A DNA stretch of 64,000 bases. Source: Marinitoga sp. 1197. GTDB taxonomy: Bacteria > Thermotogota > Thermotogae > Petrotogales > Petrotogaceae. The notes under the pieces were generated by a model. It had not been told where the DNA came from and searched no databases. It worked only from the letters and a program-made list of their open reading frames with translations. Below, one piece after another: positions 15,724-24,086 of this stretch. Within the stretch, counting starts at the first letter, position 1. Each line of letters begins with the position of its first letter. Both the position numbers and the translations under genes were made by a program. The stretch spans positions 1-64,000 of the forward strand of contig NZ_AZAY01000005.1 in assembly GCF_001021165.1 (NCBI RefSeq), written 5' to 3'.

Positions 15724-16125
15724 TTATAATCCGTACTTTTTTATTTCCTTTAATAGGGTCTTTTTTTTAGAAAAATAAATTTTTAACTTATCATAAATAT
15801 CTTCACGCTTTTCTATAGATAAAAAAACTATACTTATGTCTTTTTTATCTTCTACGGCATAGTAAGCTAATCTATAATAAATAGTATCAATATAAAATTT
15901 ATAAGTTCTAATCCCTCTTAAATCAGATTTTTTCATTGCCCCTTTTGTGTAATCATCTTCTATTTCGAACATAACCCATAATATTCTTAATAAAATATTT
16001 TTATCTTTTATTTTTTTTATATCATTTTTGAATAAAGGTATATGTTTTTCTATACTCAATATTTCGGCTTTTAAATTTTCTTGAGATAAACATACAAATT
16101 TTTCATTGAATCTATCTTTTTCCAT
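15724..16125 (-). CDS. RelE/ParE-superfamily toxin (first gene of the chaperone module)
   Basis: 133 aa. The end of the protein has the superfamily's core: IRTYKFYIDTIYYRLAYYAV, ISIVFLSIEKREDIYDKLK. This matches the x-x-x-R-x-x-Y/F strand, the final strand with a K-R-E turn, and a last helix. ATG at 16125 is chosen because GGTGGGAG precedes it; the longer frame starts 42 nt earlier inside the promoter. If the neighbours are an antitoxin and a chaperone as proposed, this would be an mRNA interferase held in check in the lysogen. Confidence 0.55.
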   Translation of the reverse strand: MEKDRFNEKFVCLSQENLKAEILSIEKHIPLFKNDIKKIKDKNILLRILWVMFEIEDDYTKGAMKKSDLRGIRTYKFYIDTIYYRLAYYAVEDKKDISIVFLSIEKREDIYDKLKIYFSKKKTLLKEIKKYGL

Positions 16126-16138
16126 ATCTCCCACCTTC

Positions 16139-16167
16139 ATTATATCATTTATTTCTTTACAAATCAA
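16139..16167 (-). promoter_or_regulatory. Promoter of the toxin-antitoxin-chaperone operon
   Basis: Minus strand: TTGATT (16167-16162), 17 bp, TATAAT (16144-16139). The expected transcript start lies only about 7 nt before the toxin ATG, within the Shine-Dalgarno, implying an almost leaderless and weakly translated toxin. Confidence 0.55.
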
Positions 16168-16285
16168 TTAAAATTAAAAAAATGTCATCTTATGTCGTTT
16201 TATATATAAAGATAGTTATATTAATTAATAATTTCTAATTTGGTAAAAAATACAAAAAATTAAAACAATAGTTACAATAAAGTTG

Positions 16286-16315
16286 TTGATCCATTTAACA
16301 TAAAAGAGGTATAAT
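16286..16315 (+). promoter_or_regulatory. Promoter of the radical SAM gene
   Basis: TTGATC (16286-16291), 18 bp, TATAAT (16310-16315), followed by GGAGG at 16322-16326. Confidence 0.6.
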
Positions 16316-16336
16316 TAATATGGAGGAGTTGATTTT

Positions 16337-17419
16337 ATGAAAAATATTTTATTGATAGAACCAAAATATTACACAAAATTTCCACCTTTAGGTTTATTAA
16401 AAATAGGAGCATATCATAAAAAATTAGGAAATAATGTTCAATATATCCGTGGTCAAGGTGAAATTTTATTTAAACCTGATGAAATATATATTACTTCACT
16501 TTTTACATATTCTTGGAAGAGTGTAAAAAAAGCATATGATTTTTATAGATTTCTTTGTCCCAAAACACCTATTCATATGGGAGGAATTTACATAAGTATT
16601 TTTTCGCAACTTAATGATCAAACTAAAGAACATATAAAATTTAATTATCCAGATGCAATAATTCATTCAGGTATTTTACCGGAAGTAGAAGATTTGCTAC
16701 CAGATTGGGATGATGATTATGTAAAAAATTGGAATAAATCGATATTATTTTCTTCAAGAGGTTGTATTAGGAAATGCCCTTTTTGTGCCGTGCCTTTAAT
16801 AGAAGGATCCTTAAAATCAAAAATTAGAATTGACCATTTAATTCATCCAAAACATAAAGAAATAATTTTTTGGGATAATAATATTTTAGCTTCACCACAT
16901 TGGGAAGATATCTATGAATATCTTTTAAAAACAAAAAAATATGTAGATTTCAATCAAGGTATTGATGCACGCCTTATCAATTCTAAAGTTGCAAATCAAC
17001 TTTCTAAATTAAAAACAAAAATGATTAGGATTGCTTATGATCATATTTCATATAAGCCAATAATTTATAAAGCTGTAAATTTTATGAAAGAAGCAGGTAT
17101 TAATGGTAGAAAAATCTTAGTATACCTTTTATACAATTTCAATGATACTCCCGAAGATTTTCTTGAAAGACTCAAAGATTTAATGGAACTGGGAGTAGTA
17201 GCATATCCTATGAGATATGAACCTTTAGATGCTCTTGAAAAAAATAAATTTATATCTGAAAATTGGAATAAAGAATATTTAGATGCAATTCCTAGAGCAC
17301 GACGAGTAATAGGATATAGTGGGGCATTTGTGCCCCACGAAGGTATGAAAAAGAAAATATTAAATGCATCTAGTTTTTATAATGCTTTTGAAGAATTTAT
17401 GACTTATGTGAAAAAATAA
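16337..17419 (+). CDS. Radical SAM protein of unknown substrate
   Basis: 360 aa. An N-terminal Rossmann-like half (IEPKYYTKFPPLGLLKIGAY, then HMGGIYISI) resembles the B12-binding-type domains that often precede radical SAM domains. The core carries SSRGCIRKCPFCAVP, the CxxxCxxC cluster ligands, near residues 139-153, followed by WDNNIL, FNQGIDARLI and LVYLLYNFNDTPEDF, as in methylthiotransferase-like radical SAM folds. It is the only plus-strand gene in the left arm and has its own promoter, so it is probably expressed in the lysogen. No viperin signature is seen. Substrate unknown. Confidence 0.75.
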   Translation: MKNILLIEPKYYTKFPPLGLLKIGAYHKKLGNNVQYIRGQGEILFKPDEIYITSLFTYSWKSVKKAYDFYRFLCPKTPIHMGGIYISIFSQLNDQTKEHIKFNYPDAIIHSGILPEVEDLLPDWDDDYVKNWNKSILFSSRGCIRKCPFCAVPLIEGSLKSKIRIDHLIHPKHKEIIFWDNNILASPHWEDIYEYLLKTKKYVDFNQGIDARLINSKVANQLSKLKTKMIRIAYDHISYKPIIYKAVNFMKEAGINGRKILVYLLYNFNDTPEDFLERLKDLMELGVVAYPMRYEPLDALEKNKFISENWNKEYLDAIPRARRVIGYSGAFVPHEGMKKKILNASSFYNAFEEFMTYVKK

Positions 17420-17454
17420 GTTTTTATTTTTTTGTAAAATTTAAAAAATAACTA

Positions 17455-19113
17455 TTAATCTATTGCATTATTTTCTGTTTCATTTGAATTATCATAATAT
17501 TGAGGGTCTTCAAAGCTAATTTTTATTGCTTTTCTAAAAATAGGTGAACTTACTATAAGTTCACCTTTTTTCAAAAATGTGGCAATCTTTTTTTCTTCTG
17601 GTAATAAAAAACTATATGCAGAAGTTGCTAATTCAGAAGATCCACTTCTTCCAACCACTAAAGTCGAACAATTTTCAGTAACTTCTGTATGAACTTTACT
17701 TTTAAACTGTTCTGCACCAATAAGACAAATTCTTGAGCTTCTTCCTCTAGCTGCAATCTCAATTAATGATTCTGTTAAAGAAGATATTGATTTAGAGTTT
17801 GGAGCATATTTATTCAATTCATCTACAAATATAATAGTTTTCATTTCTGAGTTTATAGAATTTTGTATTTCTTCTTTCAGTGAATATATTTCTCTAATTA
17901 CAGAACCCGTTACAAAGCCTTGTATTTCTTCCGGCAAATTATTAATATCAATAGAAATAATTAAATTTTTATTATTTTTAAAATTATTTATTGCAACTGT
18001 TGTTATTTTTTCTATAATTGATTGATGATTCTCAGAATAATCTTCAAAAATAATATTTTTTCCTTTTTTATATAATCTATTATAATGTCTAATGAATGCA
18101 TATATTGATGCTGATTTTATTCCATTTACCCAAGTACTTTTACCTTTTAAGTATTCGTTATAGTATTTTTGTAATTCATTCCAATTAAATTCTTTATTTA
18201 GTGTATATTTAATTTTCATACTATTATTGGAAGGTAAAACCCAATTTTTAAACTCTTTTAATTCAGTCACTATGGAATCAATAGTTTTACTGTTGTCTTG
18301 AATATTTGAAAATAAAATATCGAGATAATCTACTGCATCATAAAATGTGTATTCATAATATTCGTATAAAGGATTATTATTTTCTAAAATTTTTATATTT
18401 TGTGGACTTCCTTGATGTATATAATATTTTATTTTAGTTTCATTAGGGAAATAATCATTTTTTATTTTAAGTAGATCATCACCTTTCACATTAAAAAGAA
18501 TTACTAACAATTTTTCCTCTGTTTCTAAATTTTTCTTTGCTATTTCTCTTAATAAATACATTACATAAGATGTTTTAGTTGCTAATCCAGATATCCCAGA
18601 GATATTTATATGAGCCCCTTCCTTGCCTAAAATATAATCTAAATCATTAAACACTTCTACTATTGCTCCATTTGTCATTTTTATTTCTCCGATTTTTAAT
18701 TTATTGTTTTCATCTTTCACAACGCCTGAAATAGCTTCATTTATTTCTTCTGGCGTTGCAAATCTAACTTTACTTCCATTTTTAGGAGGCATATATATAT
18801 CATTATATGAATACAGTACTTCTACAGTAACAACTGTTGTTGAAATTCTTTCTATTGAATTTCGAATATTAACATTACCAAAATCATTAGAAATAAAATT
18901 AGACATATGGTTATCTGCATCTGTATAATTTTCTATTTCTGAAATTGTTCCAACAATTTTATTTCCATCATCTTCTTCTACTGTTAAAATATCAAATAAA
19001 TTAATTTTTACATCCTCTCTTCCGTCGAGCCAAAATTTAAATCTATCAAAAGTATTTGGCGAACTTATAATTGAAGATACTACTCCAATATACCTACCTT
19101 TATTATTTTTCAT
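17455..19113 (-). CDS. HerA-like hexameric DNA-pump ATPase
   Basis: 552 aa. Residues 1-120 form a HAS-barrel-like beta domain (GRYIGVVSSI, VKINLFDILTVE). The P-loop is INISGISGLATKTS (169-182), with Ala-Thr in place of the usual Gly before the Lys. Walker B is TIIFVDELNKYAP; the R-finger/sensor region RGRSSRICLIGAEQF follows. This is the HerA/FtsK-like family that works with NurA in DNA end resection and in some anti-phage systems. NurA lies 12 bp upstream in the same operon. GGAGGG precedes the ATG at 19113. Confidence 0.8.
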   Translation of the reverse strand: MKNNKGRYIGVVSSIISSPNTFDRFKFWLDGREDVKINLFDILTVEEDDGNKIVGTISEIENYTDADNHMSNFISNDFGNVNIRNSIERISTTVVTVEVLYSYNDIYMPPKNGSKVRFATPEEINEAISGVVKDENNKLKIGEIKMTNGAIVEVFNDLDYILGKEGAHINISGISGLATKTSYVMYLLREIAKKNLETEEKLLVILFNVKGDDLLKIKNDYFPNETKIKYYIHQGSPQNIKILENNNPLYEYYEYTFYDAVDYLDILFSNIQDNSKTIDSIVTELKEFKNWVLPSNNSMKIKYTLNKEFNWNELQKYYNEYLKGKSTWVNGIKSASIYAFIRHYNRLYKKGKNIIFEDYSENHQSIIEKITTVAINNFKNNKNLIISIDINNLPEEIQGFVTGSVIREIYSLKEEIQNSINSEMKTIIFVDELNKYAPNSKSISSLTESLIEIAARGRSSRICLIGAEQFKSKVHTEVTENCSTLVVGRSGSSELATSAYSFLLPEEKKIATFLKKGELIVSSPIFRKAIKISFEDPQYYDNSNETENNAID

Positions 19114-19128
19114 CAATATCCCTCCTTA

Positions 19129-20163
19129 TTATAAAAAATAATATTTTGGTATTAATTTGTTTTTTATATATTTTTCTGTTAAATATACTGGGTATAAATG
19201 AACACTCCATCTTTTATCCGGATATATATTAGGACATCTGAATTTTAATAATTCTACAGAAATTGAATTTGCTAATGAAATAATTTGTACTTCGGGAAAG
19301 TCTTTAATTTCGTCATTATAAGGAATTTCAATTTTTATGATTCCTTCCAGCGGATCCTTTAATCCCTTATCATATAATCTTAAATACCAAAGTAATATTT
19401 TATTATCAAGGTTAAATATGGGTGTTCTTACTCCAGCTTTAAATCTGTTATTATTACTTATTAAATAAGAAGATATATAGCTATGATTTTCAATTTTTAC
19501 TTTTTTAGAAAAATGTTTAGAAACACCTATAATTTTAATTCCTTTTAATTTTTCAAAATTAGCGTGAAACTTTTCGTTTTGCAGAGTGCCATCTAAAATT
19601 ATTAATTCATGATTATTCATATTTTGATTTGACACTAAAGATAATATTTTTTCTAATTCAAAATTATGCATTTCTGATTTAATTTTCCCTGCAATTTCAT
19701 TTCTATCATAAGTATCTATATCTTCCTTTTCAATTTTATATATTGAAACATGGTTAACAGGCTTAATACTTTTTGATAAAAATTTTAATTTAAAATAATA
19801 ATTCAAAATATAGTCTGTATTTTTATAATGCATTTTTTTCTCATGAAATGTTAATATTCCTACTCCAATTTGAGCTAATACTACAGGAAATCCTGTTTTT
19901 CTCTCATATCCCCAAAAATACGATTCTACTGTCCCGTCCACAAAGTATTTTAAAAAAATCGGCATATCACTATTTTCAAGCTTAGTAAAAGTATCTTTTT
20001 CATATAATTGTTTTATGATTGTATCGCTTTTGGTTTCATCTTCAGCATTTTCTAAATATCCAGAAATAATATTTATTTCTTCTGTATTTCTTGTAATATC
20101 AGCTTTAATAATATCAATACTTTTTTTAAAATTTGAGATAGAATTTACTATTGTAATATCCAA
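19129..20163 (-). CDS. NurA-like nuclease
   Basis: 344 aa. NurA-domain landmarks appear in order: FVDGT with an Asp at 76, IILDGTL with an Asp at 191, IIGVSKHF with a Lys at 216, and HLYPVYLTE near residues 322-330. In NurA the two Asp residues bind Mn for 5'-3' single-strand and end-resecting nuclease activity, in complex with HerA. Starts with TTG at 20163, GGGGG 9 nt upstream. It and HerA follow a terminator, so they form their own two-gene unit. Confidence 0.75.
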   Translation of the reverse strand: MDITIVNSISNFKKSIDIIKADITRNTEEINIISGYLENAEDETKSDTIIKQLYEKDTFTKLENSDMPIFLKYFVDGTVESYFWGYERKTGFPVVLAQIGVGILTFHEKKMHYKNTDYILNYYFKLKFLSKSIKPVNHVSIYKIEKEDIDTYDRNEIAGKIKSEMHNFELEKILSLVSNQNMNNHELIILDGTLQNEKFHANFEKLKGIKIIGVSKHFSKKVKIENHSYISSYLISNNNRFKAGVRTPIFNLDNKILLWYLRLYDKGLKDPLEGIIKIEIPYNDEIKDFPEVQIISLANSISVELLKFRCPNIYPDKRWSVHLYPVYLTEKYIKNKLIPKYYFL

Positions 20164-20199
20164 AATCTATTCCCCCTTTTTTAAAATAGAATATTAGAA

Positions 20200-20300
20200 T
20201 ATTTTGAAAATATCTTATATTTAGTACATCTTCACATCCCTCCTTAACATAAAATTAATATATCTAAGATATGTAAATAAAAAACGAGACCGCTAAGGTC
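20200..20300 (-). promoter_or_regulatory. Leader of the NurA-HerA operon with a palindrome and a mini-ORF
   Basis: On the minus strand, after the terminator, TTTACA is followed by the palindrome ATATCT-T-AGATAT (about 20252-20264), then AAGGAGGG and a two- to four-codon ORF (GTGAAGATGTACTAA). A start site with an immediate stop could be a leader peptide; it could also be chance. No consensus -10 is obvious. Confidence 0.3.
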
Positions 20301-20305
20301 TCGCT
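20274..20305 (-). terminator. Terminator between the two left-arm operons
   Basis: CGAGACC-TTAGC-GGTCTCG followed by a T-rich run on the minus strand. It separates the 20420-21845 gene pair from NurA-HerA. Confidence 0.8.
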
Positions 20306-20419
20306 TGATTTATATTATTATTAAATTTAAAAATGCTCTTTTTATTAAACATAATAATCAACTCCATGAGTAAAAAATGAAAAAAGATATAATAAAGATT
20401 TTGATGCATTTTCATTTTT

Positions 20420-20776
20420 TTAATTTAACAAATAATCCAACCAATTAACTTTCTTTTTTAATTTTTCCAATTCAGTTTTATTATTTATTACAAAAATTGT
20501 TTTTATATTATCATTATTAATACTGCTACCACAATTTTGACATTCGTGAAACTTTTCTTCTTTGTCCAATATTTCATTAAAATTACATACTGGACATTCG
20601 AATAAATATAATTTTTTAATTAATTTTTCGTTTTCCATAAAATCAAGTATCTTTGTTAAGGTTATCCAATTTTTCACGACATAAGGGAATAATCCGCTAA
20701 CGGTTATATAATCATTATATTTAAATCTTTGTAGTATTTTATAGATTATGGGCTTCCATTGTTCGTTGGATAACAC
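20420..20776 (-). CDS. Winged-helix plus zinc-ribbon small protein
   Basis: 118 aa. Residues 1-55 look like a winged helix (YITVSGLFPYVVKNW, ILDFMENEKLIKKLY). Residues 56-82 form a zinc ribbon with CPVC and CQNC. Starts with GTG at 20776, overlapping the 3' end of the 372-codon frame by 38 bp, with GGGAGG 10 nt upstream. The tight overlap shows it is co-expressed with that gene. No family recognised; the layout suits a nucleic-acid-binding accessory subunit. Confidence 0.6.
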   Translation of the reverse strand: MLSNEQWKPIIYKILQRFKYNDYITVSGLFPYVVKNWITLTKILDFMENEKLIKKLYLFECPVCNFNEILDKEEKFHECQNCGSSINNDNIKTIFVINNKTELEKLKKKVNWLDYLLN

Positions 20777-21845
20777 ATTTAACCGCCTCCCAGCCCTTTA
20801 AATAATTTGATAAATGTGAATGAATTAAAATATAGTCTTTCTTATATTCTACATCAATTTTTTTATTATTGCAAGTATAAATAATTTTAAAATCACCGAA
20901 TATTTCGCCTCCCAGCCCCCTTTTTTTAAATGAAATCATTTTTTTCAATTGTGCGATATTTAGTGAACCGACGATGTCAAGTCCTGAATATGAAATTCTC
21001 GCAACTTTATTATATTTCCCTGTTGTATTATTAAAACTAAATCCGTTTGCATTTATTTTAGGAACAATTCCGAATTTTTCAATTGTATAAAAATGGTTAG
21101 ATAAAGTTAGTAAATCGTTGTCAATGAATTTTTCCATAACAGTTCTATTATCAATATAGTTAAAAGAAATATTTGTATTTAAAATGGTAGAAAATATTGA
21201 GTTGGCAATTTCTTTATTTATTGTTATGGTTTCTCTAAAATATGGCATTATTAAAAATAAATAATATTCATTGCTTCCATTAGAAATTTTTCCTAAAAAA
21301 GAATATGTTGATATATAGTTAATTTTTTTTCTTAGTTTTTCATCATTTAAGTATTCTTCATATTTAGGGAAAAATGGAATTTTAGTTATATAAAAAGATA
21401 ATTTAAAAATTACCTCAAATTTTATCTCTACAGGAGTTTTGTTTTCAGATAATATTTCTGTTTTAAACTCATTTGATTCTGGTGGGTCAAGTTTTTGGAA
21501 GAATATATCCAACAAACGAAAAAACTTTTCTCCGATTTTCATATCATTCTTAATTTCTTCAGAGTTACTTAAAAAAGTTTGATTAATTTTATCTTTTAAA
21601 TCAGGAATTGAATTTTTGGAAAAATCTAAAATATACTTTTCTATAGGATATAAAAATATTTGAATTTTTTCAATTTCTAAATTTTTTTCTTTTTCAAATA
21701 TATTTGATTCAATATCTTCAAGTTCTTTTTTATTAAGAAGTTTATAAGCATTTTTGTTTGTAATTAAATTATCTTTTTTATTTATAGCTTTTAATCTATA
21801 TTTAAAGGAAATTAAAGGAACAGTAGTATTATTTTCTTTTTCCAT
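20739..21845 (-). CDS. Unrecognised 368-aa protein upstream of the zinc-ribbon gene
   Basis: Mixed alpha/beta, no signal peptide or membrane segment. The N-terminal third is helical and charged. The C-terminal half holds alternating strands (YYLFLIMPYF, KVARISYSGLDIVGSLNIAQ, FGDFKIIYTC, VEYKKDYILIHSH). No nuclease or ATPase motif stands out. The ATG at 21845 is preceded by GAGGG. It lies directly downstream of the repressor at 21919 on the same strand and may be transcribed with it, which would make it a lysogen-expressed gene. General shape recalls uncharacterised defence proteins, but that is only an impression. Confidence 0.55.
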   Translation of the reverse strand: MEKENNTTVPLISFKYRLKAINKKDNLITNKNAYKLLNKKELEDIESNIFEKEKNLEIEKIQIFLYPIEKYILDFSKNSIPDLKDKINQTFLSNSEEIKNDMKIGEKFFRLLDIFFQKLDPPESNEFKTEILSENKTPVEIKFEVIFKLSFYITKIPFFPKYEEYLNDEKLRKKINYISTYSFLGKISNGSNEYYLFLIMPYFRETITINKEIANSIFSTILNTNISFNYIDNRTVMEKFIDNDLLTLSNHFYTIEKFGIVPKINANGFSFNNTTGKYNKVARISYSGLDIVGSLNIAQLKKMISFKKRGLGGEIFGDFKIIYTCNNKKIDVEYKKDYILIHSHLSNYLKGWEAVKCVIQRTMEAHNL

Positions 21846-21918
21846 AACATCCCTCACATTATTTGAATTAATATGATCACTTATTGTATTAAAAAACGCA
21901 TGAGATCATAAAGAGAAT

Positions 21919-22524
21919 TTACTCCCATACAATTTTCCCGACAACTTTACCAACAATTATAAATTCATCCCATTCTTCTTTGGGTATTACAATTGGTTCA
22001 TATTTAGTATTAAGACTTACTAAATGAATACTATTATCGAATTGATAAAATTTTTTAATAATGCCATCATTTCCATTTATTATAAAAACGCCTATATCCC
22101 CATTATCTAAAGACGTTTGCTTTCTTATTAAAGCATAATCGCCATTGTTATAAGCTGGTTCCATAGAATCGCCCTCAACGATTAATCCAAAATCAACATC
22201 TTTATTTTGAGGCACAGGCAAATAATTTAAAATATTTTCATCTGCTAAAATTCCATTTCCCGCACTTACTTTACCTACGACAGGAATAAATTTTGCTGGA
22301 ATAGCATTAGATGGAAATTTATTTTTATCTTCATCTATTCCTAGAAGATAATCTGTTGTTACATTAAAAAATTCAGCTATTACTTTAAGCATCTCGGGTG
22401 AAGGTGTAGCTCTACCTGTTTCATAAGCTGAAATACTTTTTCTTGTTATATTTAATTTTTTTGCTAATTCTTCTTGAGTTAATCCTTTATCTTGCCTTAA
22501 TTTTTTTAATCTATCTTTTAACAT
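21919..22524 (-). CDS. LexA/CI-type repressor (XRE plus S24 peptidase)
   Basis: 201 aa. HTH at residues about 4-58 (LTQEELAKKLNITRKSISAY). The C-terminal S24 domain has the Ala-Gly self-cleavage site in GKVSAGNG, the catalytic Ser in VEGDSMEPAY and the Lys in IIKKFYQF. Such repressors keep a prophage silent and self-cleave on RecA activation after DNA damage. It resembles the second repressor at 23391, and both end in FGKVVGKISWE or VGKVVGKIVWE. ATG at 22524 with AGGGG upstream. Confidence 0.88.
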   Translation of the reverse strand: MLKDRLKKLRQDKGLTQEELAKKLNITRKSISAYETGRATPSPEMLKVIAEFFNVTTDYLLGIDEDKNKFPSNAIPAKFIPVVGKVSAGNGILADENILNYLPVPQNKDVDFGLIVEGDSMEPAYNNGDYALIRKQTSLDNGDIGVFIINGNDGIIKKFYQFDNSIHLVSLNTKYEPIVIPKEEWDEFIIVGKVVGKIVWE

Positions 22525-22641
22525 CGCCACCCCTTAAATATTATAAATTCACTCCCACTTCTCGTATTTCCCTACCACTTTATTTTTTTGAAGTAATACT
22601 ACAATTCATATTCCGTTTCATGTTCCGTTGCATCCATGAAC

Positions 22642-22797
22642 AGGCTCAACAACTGGCTCAATATCTGGTTCAATAACTGGCTCACGAACTGGTTCGGCAT
22701 CTGGTTCAATAACTGGTTTATTATCAGGTTCAATTTTTGAACCAGTTACATTTTTAGTGTCGCGGGTAGCGTCTGACCTAGTGTCGCGGGTAGTGTC
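22642..22797. repeat. Thirteen degenerate 12-bp tandem repeats (displaced iteron array)
   Basis: Units such as TGGTTCAATAAC, TGGCTCACGAAC and GCGGGTAGCGTC follow each other in strict 12-bp phase from 22642 to 22797. The last four are the reverse complement of the iterons inside the initiator gene (32418-32489). A looser continuation, CATATTCCGTTT and CATGTTCCGTTG, precedes them. The array lies between the two repressor genes and next to a very AT-rich tract. Confidence 0.75.
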
Positions 22798-22844
22798 TGT
22801 ATATCGGACACTGGAATATAATAACTCATTAAATCATTTCGGTT
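22752..22844 (-). pseudogene. Fragment of a phage replication initiator gene
   Basis: The minus frame reads NRNDLMSYYIPVSDIQTLPA then TLGQTLPATL and stops. It is nearly the same as residues 89-120 of the initiator at 32121. Only this iteron-bearing middle part was copied or left behind. Confidence 0.75.
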
Positions 22845-23390
22845 GCGATGCTGTTGTGTTGCTGTTATAGGTGCTGTTCTAAGTGGTGTGTCATTTATTA
22901 GAACGGCACTTCGCCGATATTTTTTTTCTTGCAAAGAAAGAAAAGAAAAGAAACAAAAGAAAAGAAAGAAATATTATTATATATTATTATATTATATATT
23001 ATTATATTATATATTATTATATTATATATTATATAAAATAAAAAAAATAAAAAAATATATATATAATATATGCTTTTTTTATTTCTTTTTTTTTCTTTTT
23101 TTTGGTTCTTTTTTTTCTTTTTTTTCTTTTTTTTTCTTTCTTTTTTTGGACGTATGTTTTTTAATTTTTTTAGAAAAAATTCGTATAAAAAATCTTTTTT
23201 TTAATGCTATTTTTTTTATAAAATTTTTCTGCCGAATAAAAAAATGAAAAAATGGGGTAGTACTATATAAAAAAAACGAAAAATTCGACGTCTATCTCTT
23301 CATATAAGAAGAGAAAATACGTTTTATGTAAATTATTATATAAAAATTTTTTTGATAGCCTTAAATCGCCTAATTTTAGTTTTTAACTTT
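22845..23390. other. Low-complexity AT-rich intergenic region between the two repressors
   Basis: No gene supported. Contents: an A-rich purine tract with repeated AAAGA (22925-22970); three perfect 15-bp repeats ATATTATTATATTAT (22981-23025) plus flanking partial copies; long polypyrimidine runs (23060-23150); then AT-rich sequence. The 15-bp repeats beside the 12-bp array look like a DNA-unwinding region of an origin. Confidence 0.6.
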
Positions 23391-24038
23391 TTACTCCCAG
23401 CTAATTTTTCCAACAACCTTACCGAAAATATGAATATCTTTCATTTGTTCTCCGGTAATTATAATTGGTTCATATTCTGGATTTAATGATATCAGTTGTA
23501 TTTTATTGCCATAATTATAATATTTTTTTATAACAGCTTGATCAGAATTTATAGCGATAATTCCGATTTCTCCATTTTCAAGGTATGGTTGCTTAACAAC
23601 AAGAGCTAAATCTCCAGGTTTGAATTTTGGTAACATAGAATTTCCTCTAACCATTAAAGCAAAATCTACATTTCTTTTTTCAGGAATATATATAACATCA
23701 ATAATATTTTCAATAGGATCAACACCAGAACCTGCAGATATCTCACCCAAAACAGGAATGCGTTTTAAATTATTATTAATATCTTCTATGGGTATTTTCT
23801 CTTTTTCATTTAAATCTTCTGTTGTTCTTAACCCCATTAACCAATCTAAAGAGACATCTAAAGCTTTTGCGATCTTTGCTAAGTTCAAAGCTCTAGGTTC
23901 TTGCCCGGTTTCAATACGAAAAATAGTTGAAACACTAGAGCCGATTTCTTGAGCTAATTGCTCAGCTGTTATATTTTTTTGTTGTCTTAATTCTTTTATT
24001 TTTTTTCCTATTACTGACCAATCTTTTTTTTCAGACAC
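23391..24038 (-). CDS. Second LexA/CI-type repressor, facing the Cro-like gene
   Basis: 215 aa. HTH about residues 14-60 (ITAEQLAQEIGSSVSTIFRI). S24 domain with cleavage site GEISAGSG, Ser in VRGNSMLPKF and Lys in VIKKYYNY. It faces the Cro-like gene across three operator-like sites, so this one is the likely master repressor of the lytic promoter. GTG at 24038 is preferred, GAGGTGA lying 6 nt upstream. Presence of two full repressors in one phage is unusual. Confidence 0.88.
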   Translation of the reverse strand: MSEKKDWSVIGKKIKELRQQKNITAEQLAQEIGSSVSTIFRIETGQEPRALNLAKIAKALDVSLDWLMGLRTTEDLNEKEKIPIEDINNNLKRIPVLGEISAGSGVDPIENIIDVIYIPEKRNVDFALMVRGNSMLPKFKPGDLALVVKQPYLENGEIGIIAINSDQAVIKKYYNYGNKIQLISLNPEYEPIIITGEQMKDIHIFGKVVGKISWE

Positions 24039-24056
24039 AAATCTCACCTCGAATTT

Positions 24057-24086
24057 ATTATATCAAATATATACGCGAATACGCAA
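24057..24086 (-). promoter_or_regulatory. Repressor promoter
   Basis: Minus strand: TTGCGT (24086-24081), 18 bp, TATAAT (24062-24057). The -35 box overlaps the operator at 24072-24087, so repression here is probably autoregulatory. Confidence 0.6.

Noticed and set aside
22642-22797. A CRISPR-like array
   Set aside because: The repeats are 12 bp, contiguous and degenerate with no unique spacers; they fit iterons instead. No other CRISPR array or cas gene was seen in the window.
22843-23247. A 134-codon plus-strand frame rich in Tyr, Ile and Phe that looks like a membrane protein
   Set aside because: It is produced by the AT repeats and polypyrimidine runs; it has no ribosome site and no plausible composition.
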